Shown in pieces: positions 16,920 to 24,925 of a stretch of DNA of 40,068 nucleotides. The stretch covers positions 1 through 40,068 of the forward strand of contig CAJUTC010000037.1 in the NCBI GenBank assembly GCA_910589195.1, read 5' to 3'. Each line of letters opens with the position of its first letter. Within the stretch, counting starts at the first letter, position 1. This DNA is from an uncultured Lachnospiraceae bacterium (GTDB lineage Bacteria; Bacillota; Clostridia; Lachnospirales; Lachnospiraceae). The translations under genes and the position numbers were made by a program. The notes under the pieces are model-generated. The model did not search any database, was not told the origin of the DNA, and saw nothing but the letters and a program-made list of their open reading frames with translations.

Positions 16920-18350
16920 TTACAGGTGCATGGTTTTACCACGGATTAAGGCTGCGTCCTCTTCTTGGTGGGTAGAAAGAATCAGCATTTTGCCGGCGCT
17001 TTTTTCCAAAATATATTGAATTACCTGACTTTTTGTTTCCTCATCCAGACCAGTAAATGGTTCATCCATTATAATCCCGCTGGAGGTGGCCAAAAGCGCC
17101 CGAAGGATTGCGACACGCCTTTTCATACCGCCGCTTAAAGTGGAAACAAGACGGCTGAAGCATTCTTCCGGAAGAATACAAGACAGTTCTTTCATAATGG
17201 CATCTTTAGACAAACCTGGTATGGCAAGGCGGATATTATCAATGGGAGAAAAGCTTTCACATAGCCGGTTTTCCTGGAACACCGCAGAAGCAAAGAAGCC
17301 ATTGGATATACCATTATCCAAGGAAACATCATGCTGGGAGTGAACAGTTTTAACCCAACCAGAATCCGCAGATTCCAGGTTTAAAAGGATCCGTAACAAT
17401 GTGGTTTTCCCGGAACCGGAAGGCCCCATAATGCAGCAGGGCTGTTTTGAAGTAACGGTAAGGGTAAGCTGATCCAACACGGTAAGGGAGTGAAAACGTT
17501 TTGAAAGCTGCTGGATCGTCAAGGTGAAATATCCGGTTTTTGCTTTCTTTTGGCTGTTTGGGTTTTCTTTACGGGAATGGGTTCCCAGGAAATCCAAAAA
17601 CAGCCTCTTTTCTGTCAAGCGGAGAAGTTTTAACCATATCTGCTCAAATAGCGCGCTTACAAGGATAATAACCAGCGTCCAGGCAAATAATTCGGCAGTG
17701 CTTAAGTAAATTTTAGAAAAATAAAGCTGTTCGCCTATGGTATGCTCCGGAACGCCGATAACTTCTGCGGCAATCCCGGATTTCCAGCTCATTCCAAGGG
17801 CTGTTTTGCAGCCAGTTGTAAGGTAAGGCAGGAGGGCTGGCCAGTAAAGGCCAAGGAATTTCCGCCAAGGTGTCATGTGGAATACCTTAGCCATTTCCAG
17901 CAGCTTTTCATCGGTGCTTTTCAATCCGGAAATCGTATTAACATAAATAACAGGAAATACCACCAGAAAAGAAATCAGCACGGATAAATTTTTAGAACTC
18001 ATCCAAATTAAAGCTAAAATTACAAACGATGCTACAGGAACCGATTTAATAAACGTAATGATAGGCGCAAACACATCCTGAAGGAAGGGATGGAAAAAGG
18101 AAAGCCATCCAAGGGATATCCCAGCAAAAAAAGCAGCGAAAAACCCGAAACTGATTTTTTGAAACGAGATGGCAATGGAACGCCAAAAATCCAGCTTTCC
18201 AGCAAGGAATACCAGCGTTTTCAGTACGTTAAAAGGCCCTACAAAAAGGATCTGGTTTCCTGTAAGCCAGGCGCCTGCCTGCCAGAGGAAAAGCCAGAAC
18301 AGCAGAATCAGGCCAGAACGGATCCGTCTATTCCGAATAGTAGAAATCAT
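16920..18350 (-). CDS. ABC transporter permease-ATPase fusion (SsuC/TauC + SsuB/TauB type)
   Basis: This 476-aa protein joins two subunits usually made separately. Residues about 10-260 are a nitrate/sulfonate/taurine-type permease with about six membrane segments and the EAA-like loop LLEMAKVFHMTPWRKFLGLYWPALLPY. Residues about 275-476 are an ABC ATPase: Walker A GPSGSGKTT (309-317), Q-loop VFQENRL, signature LSGGMKRR, Walker B IIMDEPF (Asp429, Glu430) and H-loop STHQEED. It works with the lipoprotein encoded just upstream, whose reading frame overlaps its start by 23 bases (translational coupling; AGGAGG about 14 bases before the ATG). The substrate is unknown. Sequence across the junction is continuous, so the fusion is in the DNA as given. 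Confidence 0.9.
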   Translation of the reverse strand: MISTIRNRRIRSGLILLFWLFLWQAGAWLTGNQILFVGPFNVLKTLVFLAGKLDFWRSIAISFQKISFGFFAAFFAGISLGWLSFFHPFLQDVFAPIITFIKSVPVASFVILALIWMSSKNLSVLISFLVVFPVIYVNTISGLKSTDEKLLEMAKVFHMTPWRKFLGLYWPALLPYLTTGCKTALGMSWKSGIAAEVIGVPEHTIGEQLYFSKIYLSTAELFAWTLVIILVSALFEQIWLKLLRLTEKRLFLDFLGTHSRKENPNSQKKAKTGYFTLTIQQLSKRFHSLTVLDQLTLTVTSKQPCCIMGPSGSGKTTLLRILLNLESADSGWVKTVHSQHDVSLDNGISNGFFASAVFQENRLCESFSPIDNIRLAIPGLSKDAIMKELSCILPEECFSRLVSTLSGGMKRRVAILRALLATSSGIIMDEPFTGLDEETKSQVIQYILEKSAGKMLILSTHQEEDAALIRGKTMHL

Positions 18351-19470
18351 CCCCTGGCAGCTCTCCTCCTACTGATTTTGCGTCCTGGTCAAAAAGTACC
18401 TGCAGATATCCTTTTAAAGCATCTTTCATTTCCTGTCCCGTAATGCAGGTAATATTACAGTAAGGAAGAGCCTTTTTTGCCACAGGCACTTTTTCGATAA
18501 TCCCGGCTTTTGCAATTAATTCGGATGCACGGTCAGCTTGTTCCACAGTGTAGCTTGCTGATTTTTCATGGTCTTTTAAAAATGTGGATACGGCGTCGGG
18601 CCGGGTTTCTAAAAATTCATTCCGAACAAGGGTTACCCCTGTAACAAGACGGCTTTTTTCTTCTCCTGCCTGGAGGGCATCCCATTCCCTGGTTAAATCC
18701 AGCACCATAGCCAAAGATTCATTTTGCGCACATGCCGCGGTTACAAAAGGCTGAGGAAGCACGCCAATAGCATTTGGATTTTCCGCAAGCAAAGCGGCGA
18801 CTTCGGTAGGCTCTGACTTAAATTCTAAGGTAACATCGGAGTCGGAAAGACCGTTCGCGTCCAGCAAATAGCGGAAAACATAGTCCGGGGTGGTTCCTTT
18901 TCCGGTTATATAGACAGTTTGCCCTTTTAAATCTGCCATAGACTGGATGGAGGTGTCGGCAGAAACTGCGTAAAGAACTCCCAGCGTATTGATATCGATT
19001 ACCGAAACATGCCCTTCTGTCCGGTTATATAAGACGCTAGCTACATTTGCCGGAACCAAAGCAATATCCACATCGCCGCTTATTACCTTGGGAAGAAGTT
19101 CATCGGCGGCGGTAACCATGGTAAATTCATAAGAATTTTCAGATTTCCCCTCTTCCTCCATTTGCATTAAAAATACCAACCCCATAGAAGTGGGGCCTTT
19201 TAAAGAGCCTACTCGAACAGGTGCTGATTCTTCACCCGGGTTTTCTGAAAGGGATTCGTCAGGGGAAGATTCGTCCTGCCCGGTGGCGTTAGTTTTATCT
19301 TCCTGGTTTGAAGTTTCTGTTTCCGTGCTTTTTCCTGTATCGTGGTCTTCCTGGCTACTTGCCGTGGAGGCAGCGGAAGTTGCAAAAGGCTTGGTCTGAG
19401 AGCCGCCGCAGCCAGTAATCAGAGATGCGGCCAAGATAGCGGCCAGTGTCACTGCAATTGATTTTTTCAT
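18328..19470 (-). CDS. ABC transporter substrate-binding lipoprotein (SsuA/ThiY/NMT1-like)
   Basis: The 380-aa product is a lipoprotein: MKKSIAVTLAAILAAS leads to the lipobox LITGC with Cys21. A Ser/Glu/Asp-rich linker (about 25-80) is followed by a periplasmic-binding-type domain (VRVGSLKGPTSMGLVFLMQ, then ISGDVDIALVPANVASVLYN and LKGQTVYITGKGTTPDYVF). The pattern is that of the nitrate/sulfonate/thiamine-precursor binding family, a group with widely varying ligands. I chose the ATG at 19470 (AAAGGA eight bases upstream) over the in-frame ATGs at 19494 and 19512. It is first in an operon with the fused permease-ATPase, behind a strong promoter and a long structured leader, so ligand-responsive control is plausible. 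Confidence 0.88.
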   Translation of the reverse strand: MKKSIAVTLAAILAASLITGCGGSQTKPFATSAASTASSQEDHDTGKSTETETSNQEDKTNATGQDESSPDESLSENPGEESAPVRVGSLKGPTSMGLVFLMQMEEEGKSENSYEFTMVTAADELLPKVISGDVDIALVPANVASVLYNRTEGHVSVIDINTLGVLYAVSADTSIQSMADLKGQTVYITGKGTTPDYVFRYLLDANGLSDSDVTLEFKSEPTEVAALLAENPNAIGVLPQPFVTAACAQNESLAMVLDLTREWDALQAGEEKSRLVTGVTLVRNEFLETRPDAVSTFLKDHEKSASYTVEQADRASELIAKAGIIEKVPVAKKALPYCNITCITGQEMKDALKGYLQVLFDQDAKSVGGELPGDDFYYSE

Positions 19471-19662
19471 AACTACAATCCTTTCCTTATTCATAAAATT
19501 AGGCGGTTGCAAACCCCATTTTCAAGAACCGGTCAGTACACTAGATAAAATTAAGGGGTCTTGCCGCCGCATAGGCCCCGGCTTTGCCTAGGTTAACCAG
19601 AGCCGGCATTCTGAGAAAGCGGATCCGAATTGCCTAAAGTAAAATGGTAAAAAAATACCGTA
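19471..19662 (-). promoter_or_regulatory. Long structured 5' leader, candidate cis-regulatory RNA
   Basis: About 190 bases separate the promoter from the lipoprotein start. On the minus strand, GGCGGCAAGACCCC (about 19556-19569) can pair with the GGGGTTTGCAACCGCC segment (about 19503-19518), enclosing about 36 bases. Upstream of that, CCGGCT and AGCCGG pair, but TAGGC and GCCTA within the same stretch can pair instead, so two folds compete. I could not match it to a riboswitch class; TPP, cobalamin and c-di-GMP patterns were considered and did not fit fully. Confidence 0.45.
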
Positions 19663-19668
19663 TTAAGC

Positions 19669-19697
19669 ATTATAACTCTCAAAGGAGTATTTGACAA
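19669..19697 (-). promoter_or_regulatory. Sigma-A promoter of the ABC transporter operon
   Basis: Minus strand TTGTCA (19692-19697), 17-base spacer, TATAAT (19669-19674). Transcription would start near 19662. Confidence 0.8.
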
Positions 19698-19794
19698 GGG
19701 AAGCGCCAGGTGACAGAGGCTTAAAAAGCAGGAAGCTTTCCCTAAAAAGTGCAAATAGACTAAAATTTGTTTGTAAATTGTAACAAAAATAATA

Positions 19795-19823
19795 TTGATA
19801 ATAAGTTCACAATATGCGATAAT
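19795..19823 (+). promoter_or_regulatory. Candidate promoter of the hydrogenase cluster
   Basis: TTGATA (19795-19800), 17-base spacer, GATAAT (19818-19823), about 60 bases before the ferredoxin start. TTGTAAC and GTTCACAA flank it as a loose inverted pair, but the spacing does not fit a Rex operator. Confidence 0.55.
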
Positions 19824-19886
19824 AATACCAAGAGTGCCCAAAGGGCAAATGAAAAAGAATTTTACATAATGCGGAGGGATTTACGT

Positions 19887-20126
19887 ATGAAGGTAACGAT
19901 TTGTATCGGAAGTGCATGCCATTTAAAAGGATCCAGAGAAATTATCCAAAAGATGCAAGGTTTAGTAGCTGCTAACCAGATTGGCGACAAGGTGGACTTA
20001 AATGGCGCTTTCTGCAGCGGAAACTGCGTAAACGGTGTTTGTGTTACTGTAGATGGAACATTATATTCCGTATCACCAGAAACTACGGAGGAGTTCTTTC
20101 AGAAGGAGATTATGGGGAGGCTGTAG
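19887..20126 (+). CDS. Thioredoxin-like [2Fe-2S] ferredoxin (NuoE/HydC-like)
   Basis: The 79-aa protein has the four Cys of the thioredoxin-like [2Fe-2S] fold: Cys6 and Cys11 (CIGSAC), then Cys43 and Cys47 (CSGNC); Cys52 is extra. This matches the C-terminal half of NuoE-type subunits, so it is an electron carrier. The ATG at 19887 has GGAGG nine bases upstream; the in-frame ATG at 19869 contains that site within its own codons and is rejected. It is separated by three bases from the HydS gene, so it is co-transcribed and probably exchanges electrons with the hydrogenase proteins. It is shorter than a full NuoE subunit, lacking the N-terminal helical bundle. Confidence 0.88.
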   Translation: MKVTICIGSACHLKGSREIIQKMQGLVAANQIGDKVDLNGAFCSGNCVNGVCVTVDGTLYSVSPETTEEFFQKEIMGRL

Positions 20127-20129
20127 TCT

Positions 20130-21872
20130 ATGAAAAAGATAATTGACTTTAAAGCCACAAAATGCAAGCATTGCTATAAATGTGTGCGTAACTGCGATGT
20201 AAAAGCTATTACAATCAAAGACGAGCGGGCAGAGATTATGCCGGATCACTGTATCCTGTGTGGCCACTGCCTCCAGGTCTGTCCCCAATCTGCAAAAACC
20301 TTAGTAAGCGATTTGGATATGGTAAAGTACATGATAAAGAGAGGGGAAACAGTGGTAGTTTCCATCGCGCCCTCATATATGGGGCTGTTAAAACACCATA
20401 CCATCGGACAGGTCAATACGGCTCTCAGGAAATTAGGCTTTACTGATGTGCGGGAAACCTCAGAAGGCGCCGCGGTGGTAACAGCCGAGTATGACCGCCT
20501 TTTGGAAGAGAGGGCCATGGACAATATTATTACCACCTGCTGCCCCAGCGTAAACGATCTGATTGAAATTTATTATCCCAAGCTGGTTCCCTATATGGCT
20601 CCGGTTGTATCGCCAATGGTAGCCCACGGCATGATGCTGCGGAAAGAGTACGGAAGGAACGCGAAAATCGTATTCCTTGGCCCGTGTATCGCAAAAAAGA
20701 AAGAAGCGGCAGATGAGAGGCATTTAGGCTATATTGACGCGGTACTGAATTTTAATGATATTAACCAGTGGCTGGAAGAGTCAGGGATTGATATTGATTC
20801 CTGTGAGGATACGCCGTTTAAACAGCTTGATCCCAAGGTAAACCGCCTGTATCCGGTTACCAATGGAGTTGTAAATTCCATCCTTGCTACCCAGAAAAAA
20901 GTGGATGAATACCATAAGTTCTATGTCCATGGAACGAAAAACTGTATTGACCTTTGCGAAAGCCTGCAAAAAGGCGAGCTTTCTGGCTGCTTTATCGAAA
21001 TGAATATGTGCTCCGGCGGCTGTGTAAAAGGCCCTACAGTAGAAGATGATAAGTTTATTTCCAGATTCCGGATTAAACTGGAGATGGAGGAAACCATTTC
21101 CAGGGAACCGGCGGACAGGGAAGGCCTGGCAAAGGCCATGGAAGGGATTAACTTTAAGAAACAGTTTGAAGATCGCGCCCCTAAGGATCCCATTCCTACG
21201 GAAGCAGAGATCCGGGAAATTTTGGCTGAAATTGGAAAGAGCAAGCCAGAGGATGAGCTAAACTGCGGAGCTTGCGGTTATGCGACTTGCCGGGAAAAGG
21301 CCATTGCCGTGTTCCAGAAGAAGGCGGAACTTGACATGTGTATCCCATATATGCATGAAAAGGCGGAATCCCTGGCAAATCTGGTAATGGAAACTTCTCC
21401 TAATATGGTTTTGATCGTAGACCGTGACATGAGGATTAAAGAATATTCAGCGGTAGGAGAGAAGTTTTTCGGAAAGACCAGGCAGGAAGCGCTTCAGATG
21501 TATTTGTATGAATTTATCGATCCTTCCGATTTTGAATGGGTATTTGAAACGAAAAATAATATTCACGGAAAGAAAGTTACATATTCCGATTACAATAACC
21601 TGTCAACCCTCCAAAACATTGTCTATGTGGAAAAAGAAGATGTGGTTCTTGCTACATTTATCGATATTACAAAGCAGGAACAGCAGTCCAAGCAGGATTA
21701 TGAAAAGAAACTGGAAACCATTGATTTGGCCCAGAAGGTAATTCACAAGCAGATGATGGTAGCCCAGGAAATCGCAGGTCTGCTTGGGGAAACCACTGCC
21801 GATACTAAGACAACGCTGACAAAGCTGTGCCAGTCCCTGTTGGAGGATGGAAGTGAAAGCGAGGTTAAGTGA
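20130..21872 (+). CDS. PAS-containing [FeFe] hydrogenase, HydS/sensory type
   Basis: This 580-aa protein has a two-[4Fe-4S] ferredoxin domain (Cys12, 15, 18, 22 and Cys41, 44, 47, 51). The H-cluster domain has TTCCPS (Cys137, Cys138), GPCIAKK (Cys186) and MCSGGC (Cys294, Cys298), so all four H-cluster Cys ligands and the proton-relay-type Cys137 are present. Gly replaces the Met that precedes PC in prototypical group A enzymes. A further Fe-S domain, CGACGYATC...C (Cys379, 382, 387, 404), leads to a PAS domain (about 419-520) and a helical C-terminus. Domain order fits the group C sensory hydrogenases (HydS), which are proposed to sense H2 or redox state rather than turn over at high rate. 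Its stop overlaps the start of the phosphatase gene, which supports joint action. Confidence 0.92.
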   Translation: MKKIIDFKATKCKHCYKCVRNCDVKAITIKDERAEIMPDHCILCGHCLQVCPQSAKTLVSDLDMVKYMIKRGETVVVSIAPSYMGLLKHHTIGQVNTALRKLGFTDVRETSEGAAVVTAEYDRLLEERAMDNIITTCCPSVNDLIEIYYPKLVPYMAPVVSPMVAHGMMLRKEYGRNAKIVFLGPCIAKKKEAADERHLGYIDAVLNFNDINQWLEESGIDIDSCEDTPFKQLDPKVNRLYPVTNGVVNSILATQKKVDEYHKFYVHGTKNCIDLCESLQKGELSGCFIEMNMCSGGCVKGPTVEDDKFISRFRIKLEMEETISREPADREGLAKAMEGINFKKQFEDRAPKDPIPTEAEIREILAEIGKSKPEDELNCGACGYATCREKAIAVFQKKAELDMCIPYMHEKAESLANLVMETSPNMVLIVDRDMRIKEYSAVGEKFFGKTRQEALQMYLYEFIDPSDFEWVFETKNNIHGKKVTYSDYNNLSTLQNIVYVEKEDVVLATFIDITKQEQQSKQDYEKKLETIDLAQKVIHKQMMVAQEIAGLLGETTADTKTTLTKLCQSLLEDGSESEVK

Positions 21873-23050
21873 TGGGAGTTACGGTAGATGTTGCTTATAA
21901 AAGTTTAAATAAATTTACGGAAATCCTGTGCGGTGATAAGGTGGAGATCCTTCAGACGAGGGATTCGGACATTATGATTTTGGCTGATGGCATGGGAAGC
22001 GGCGTAAAAGCCAACATTCTTGCCACCTTAACTTCCAAAATTCTTGGCACTATGTTTTTAAACGGCGCTACTTTGGAAGAATGTGTGGATACCATTGTCC
22101 AGACCCTTCCTGTGTGCCAGGTACGCCAGGTAGCCTACTCCACATTCAGCATCCTGCAGGTGTACAATAACGGCGATGCCTACCTGGTGGAATTTGATAA
22201 TCCTGGCTGTATTTTTATACGGGACGGAAAGCTGGTTCCCATACCAAAAAATATCCGTGAGGTGGAAGGAAAGAAGATTAACGAATACCGGTTCCAGGTA
22301 AAAAAAGGAGATGCCTTTGTCTTAATGAGCGACGGCACCATCCACGCCGGGGTAGGAGATTTGTTAAATTTCGGCTGGCTGTGGGAAGACATTGCGGATT
22401 ACGCGGTGCGCCAGTATGCCCTGACCGTTTCCGCGGTCCGGCTTGCCAATGCCTTAAGCCAGGCCTGTGACGAGCTGTACGGCTACCGCCCCGGTGATGA
22501 TACCACAGTCGCGGTTATGCGGATTATTGACAGTAAACCAGTTAACATTATGACCGGGCCAGCCAAGAACCCAGAAGATGATAACCGGATGGTACATGAG
22601 TTCTTAAGCGATACTTCTGCAAAAACTGTGGTGTGCGGCGGAACCAGCGCGACTATTGTATCCCGTGTGCTGAATAAGCGGCTGGATGTATCTTTAGATT
22701 ATGTGGATCCGGAGATTCCGCCCATTGCATTTATGGAAGGGATTGATTTGGTAACAGAGGGCGTCCTTACCTTAAACCGTGTCCTTCAGCTCCTACGCCG
22801 GTATGTAAAGAATGAAACCATAACGGAGGATTTCTTTACTGAGCTTGATAAACCCAACGGAGCCTCCATGGTAGCGAAAATGATTATCGAGGACTGCACA
22901 GAAGTCCATATGTATGTAGGAAAGGCCATTAACAGCGCGTATCAGAACCCGGGAATTCCCTTTGACTTGGGAATCCGGCAGAATCTGGTGGAACAGCTTA
23001 AGCATACCATTGAGGAAATGGGGAAGAAAGTGGTTGTGAACTATTATTAA
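21872..23050 (+). CDS. SpoIIE/PP2C-family serine/threonine phosphatase
   Basis: The 392-aa protein has the PP2C metal-binding motifs: ADGMGSG (Asp39), MSDGTIHAG (Asp154) and PGDDTTVAV (Asp209, Asp210). The phosphatase domain ends near residue 217. The remaining ~170 residues (from about VNIMTGPAKNPEDDN) form a separate C-terminal domain I do not recognise, with VVCGGTSATIVSRVLNKRL and MEGIDLVTEGVLTLNRVLQLL. SpoIIE-type phosphatases dephosphorylate anti-sigma-factor antagonists or similar partners. The ATG at 21872 overlaps the HydS stop by one base; a GTG start three bases earlier is possible. HydS-type hydrogenases are known to occur beside such phosphatases, so this is the likely signal output. 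No cognate kinase or substrate is encoded in the window. Confidence 0.9.
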   Translation: MGVTVDVAYKSLNKFTEILCGDKVEILQTRDSDIMILADGMGSGVKANILATLTSKILGTMFLNGATLEECVDTIVQTLPVCQVRQVAYSTFSILQVYNNGDAYLVEFDNPGCIFIRDGKLVPIPKNIREVEGKKINEYRFQVKKGDAFVLMSDGTIHAGVGDLLNFGWLWEDIADYAVRQYALTVSAVRLANALSQACDELYGYRPGDDTTVAVMRIIDSKPVNIMTGPAKNPEDDNRMVHEFLSDTSAKTVVCGGTSATIVSRVLNKRLDVSLDYVDPEIPPIAFMEGIDLVTEGVLTLNRVLQLLRRYVKNETITEDFFTELDKPNGASMVAKMIIEDCTEVHMYVGKAINSAYQNPGIPFDLGIRQNLVEQLKHTIEEMGKKVVVNYY

Positions 23051-23053
23051 TCG

Positions 23054-23182
23054 GGAGCGTGTTTGAAACTTGCTTTTCGTAAGAAGCAGGTTACATTTTA
23101 GCGCAAAGGATTGGCAGTTGATCAAATTATGGTTGTGAGGCAGCACGCAAAGCGGCGAGAGAGGAAACTTGAAATACGCTCC
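23054..23182 (+). ncRNA. Structured RNA between phosphatase and hydrogenase genes, class unknown
   Basis: GGAGCGTGTTT (23054-23064) pairs over 11 positions (one G-T) with AAATACGCTCC (23172-23182). Inside, ACTTGCTT (23068-23075) pairs with AAGCAGGT (23084-23091). The 197-base gap is unusually long for this compact cluster, and the fold sits 66 bases before the hydrogenase start. It could be a riboswitch-like or mRNA-processing element. No known family was recognised. Confidence 0.45.
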
Positions 23183-23247
23183 ACTTAACAAGCAGCCATG
23201 AGGGGACAGAATAATCTTAGGAAAATGAAATTTGAGGAGGAACAATC

Positions 23248-24699
23248 ATGGTAACAAATGATGCGACAATCTTACACTTAAAGCATGAGGTTTTGTATGA
23301 AGTTGCGAAGCGGGCCTGGGAAGGTACGTTAGAGAAGGAGCGGGATCAGATTCCTTACCAGATGATTCCTGGTCCCCAGGCTCAGTACCGGTGCTGTATT
23401 TATAAAGAACGGGAACTGATTAAACAGAGGGTACGTCTTGCGGAAGGCAAATGCCCCTCTGGACGTGACAGCCGCAATGTAGTTCAGGTTATTAACGCAG
23501 CCTGTGAAGAGTGCCCCATTGCCTCTTATGTGGTAACAGACAACTGTCGGAAATGTATGGGGAAGGCATGTCAGCAGTCCTGTAATTTCGGCGCTATCAG
23601 CATGGGCAACATCCATGCCCATATTGATCCGGCAAAGTGTAAGGAATGTGGCAAATGTGCCCAGGCCTGCCCCTATAACGCCATTGCCCATCTTGAGCGC
23701 CCCTGTAAGAAGGTATGCCCGGTGGATGCCATTACATATGACGAGTACGGCATCTGCGTTATTGATGAAGAAAAATGCATTCAGTGCGGCGCCTGTATCC
23801 ATAGCTGCCCCTTCGGCGCGGTGGGTACAAAAACCTTTATGGTAGACATTATCCGCCTGATTAATGCCGGAGAAAAAGTAATCGCAATGGTAGCGCCTGC
23901 TACAGAAGGGCAGTTTGGAAAAAATATTACCATGGCAAGCTGGAAAACCGCATTTAAGAAAATGGGGTTTGCGGATATGGTTGAGGTTGGTCTGGGCGGC
24001 GATATGACGGCTGCTTACGAGGCAGAGGAGTGGGCAGAAGCCTATAAAGAAGGAAAGAAAATGACCACCTCATGCTGCCCGGCATTTGTTAACATGATTA
24101 AAAAGCATTTCCCAATGCTGGAAGAAAATATGTCCACTACCGTATCCCCTATGTGTGCCGTATCCCGTATGCTTAAGTCCCAGGATCCCAATGTAATTAC
24201 CGTCTTTATTGGCCCGTGTATTGCGAAAAAGAGCGAGGCCTTGGACTTAAATATCCAGGGAAACGCAGACTATGCCCTTACCTTCGGCGAGGTTCGTGCT
24301 ATGATGCGCGCGAAAGGGGTTGAACTGGTTCCGGAAGAGAATGATTACCAGGAAAGCTCCGTATTCGGAAAGCGTTTTGGAAATGGCGGCGGCGTTACCA
24401 ATGCGGTATTGGAGTGCTTTAAGGAAATGGGCGAGGATATCCAGCCCAAAGTGGCTCGCTGCAGCGGCGGAGCCGAGTGTAAGAAAGCCCTGCTTTTGAT
24501 GAAGGTAGGCAAACTTCCGGAGGACTTTATCGAAGGTATGGTATGCGCAGGCGGCTGTGTAGGCGGACCCAGTAAACATAAAGCTGAGATGGAGGCCAAA
24601 CGGGATCGGGATACCTTGATTGGCGAAGCAGACGACAGGCGGGTATTAGATAACCTGAAGCGGTATCCCATGGATCAGTTCTCTATGCACCGTCATTAA
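23248..24699 (+). CDS. [FeFe] hydrogenase, group B-like, multi-cluster monomer
   Basis: This 483-aa protein has an N-terminal region rich in Fe-S Cys (CEECP, CRKCMGKACQQSC, CKECGKCAQACP, CKKVCP, CIQCGACIHSCP). The H-cluster domain follows with TSCCPAF (Cys276, Cys277), GPCIAKKSE (Cys324) and MVCAGGCVGGP (Cys433, Cys437). All H-cluster ligands and the proton-relay Cys276 are present, so catalytic H2 evolution or uptake is plausible. Gly precedes PC in the second motif, unlike group A enzymes. The lack of an N-terminal plant-type [2Fe-2S] domain and the motif set fit the group B enzymes of Clostridia. GAGGAGG lies seven bases upstream of the ATG. It is downstream of the HydS-phosphatase pair behind a structured gap. 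Confidence 0.92.
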   Translation: MVTNDATILHLKHEVLYEVAKRAWEGTLEKERDQIPYQMIPGPQAQYRCCIYKERELIKQRVRLAEGKCPSGRDSRNVVQVINAACEECPIASYVVTDNCRKCMGKACQQSCNFGAISMGNIHAHIDPAKCKECGKCAQACPYNAIAHLERPCKKVCPVDAITYDEYGICVIDEEKCIQCGACIHSCPFGAVGTKTFMVDIIRLINAGEKVIAMVAPATEGQFGKNITMASWKTAFKKMGFADMVEVGLGGDMTAAYEAEEWAEAYKEGKKMTTSCCPAFVNMIKKHFPMLEENMSTTVSPMCAVSRMLKSQDPNVITVFIGPCIAKKSEALDLNIQGNADYALTFGEVRAMMRAKGVELVPEENDYQESSVFGKRFGNGGGVTNAVLECFKEMGEDIQPKVARCSGGAECKKALLLMKVGKLPEDFIEGMVCAGGCVGGPSKHKAEMEAKRDRDTLIGEADDRRVLDNLKRYPMDQFSMHRH

Positions 24700-24772
24700 T
24701 TTTCGGAAAAGTTGGCTGTTGGCTTCATTACATACGTAATGCAAGCAGCGCAATATGTTAATTTATGGAAAA

Positions 24773-24869
24773 GATCTACCGCCAGGCAGGCGGTATGAAT
24801 GTAGGACCAAATGCGCCCGTCAGTTTGATAAGTGGCAACGTGTTCGCTTACGGGCGCATGAAGGGTTCA
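24773..24869 (-). repeat. Repeat module B, divergent copy in reverse orientation
   Basis: The minus-strand sequence matches module B: CTTCATGCGCCCG at one end, the matching CGGGCGCAT arm (here ACGGGCGCAT) inside, and the ACCGCC/GGCGGT hairpin at the other end. It is more diverged than the copies at 26.5, 27.4 and 29.9 kb. It fills most of the 226-base gap after the hydrogenase gene. Confidence 0.7.
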
Positions 24870-24925
24870 ATTTTGAGTGCGGCAAAACAATGGTTTCTGC
24901 TGCGTTCTGGGAAGGCGGATAAGAT

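Noticed and set aside
19471..19662. TPP, cobalamin or c-di-GMP riboswitch
   Set aside because: Short words such as GCAAAGCC recall c-di-GMP-I, but the paired core and other conserved segments of these classes were not found.
19780..19830. Rex-type redox operator before the hydrogenase cluster
   Set aside because: TTGTAAC and GTTCACAA half-sites exist, but their spacing is far longer than a Rex site.
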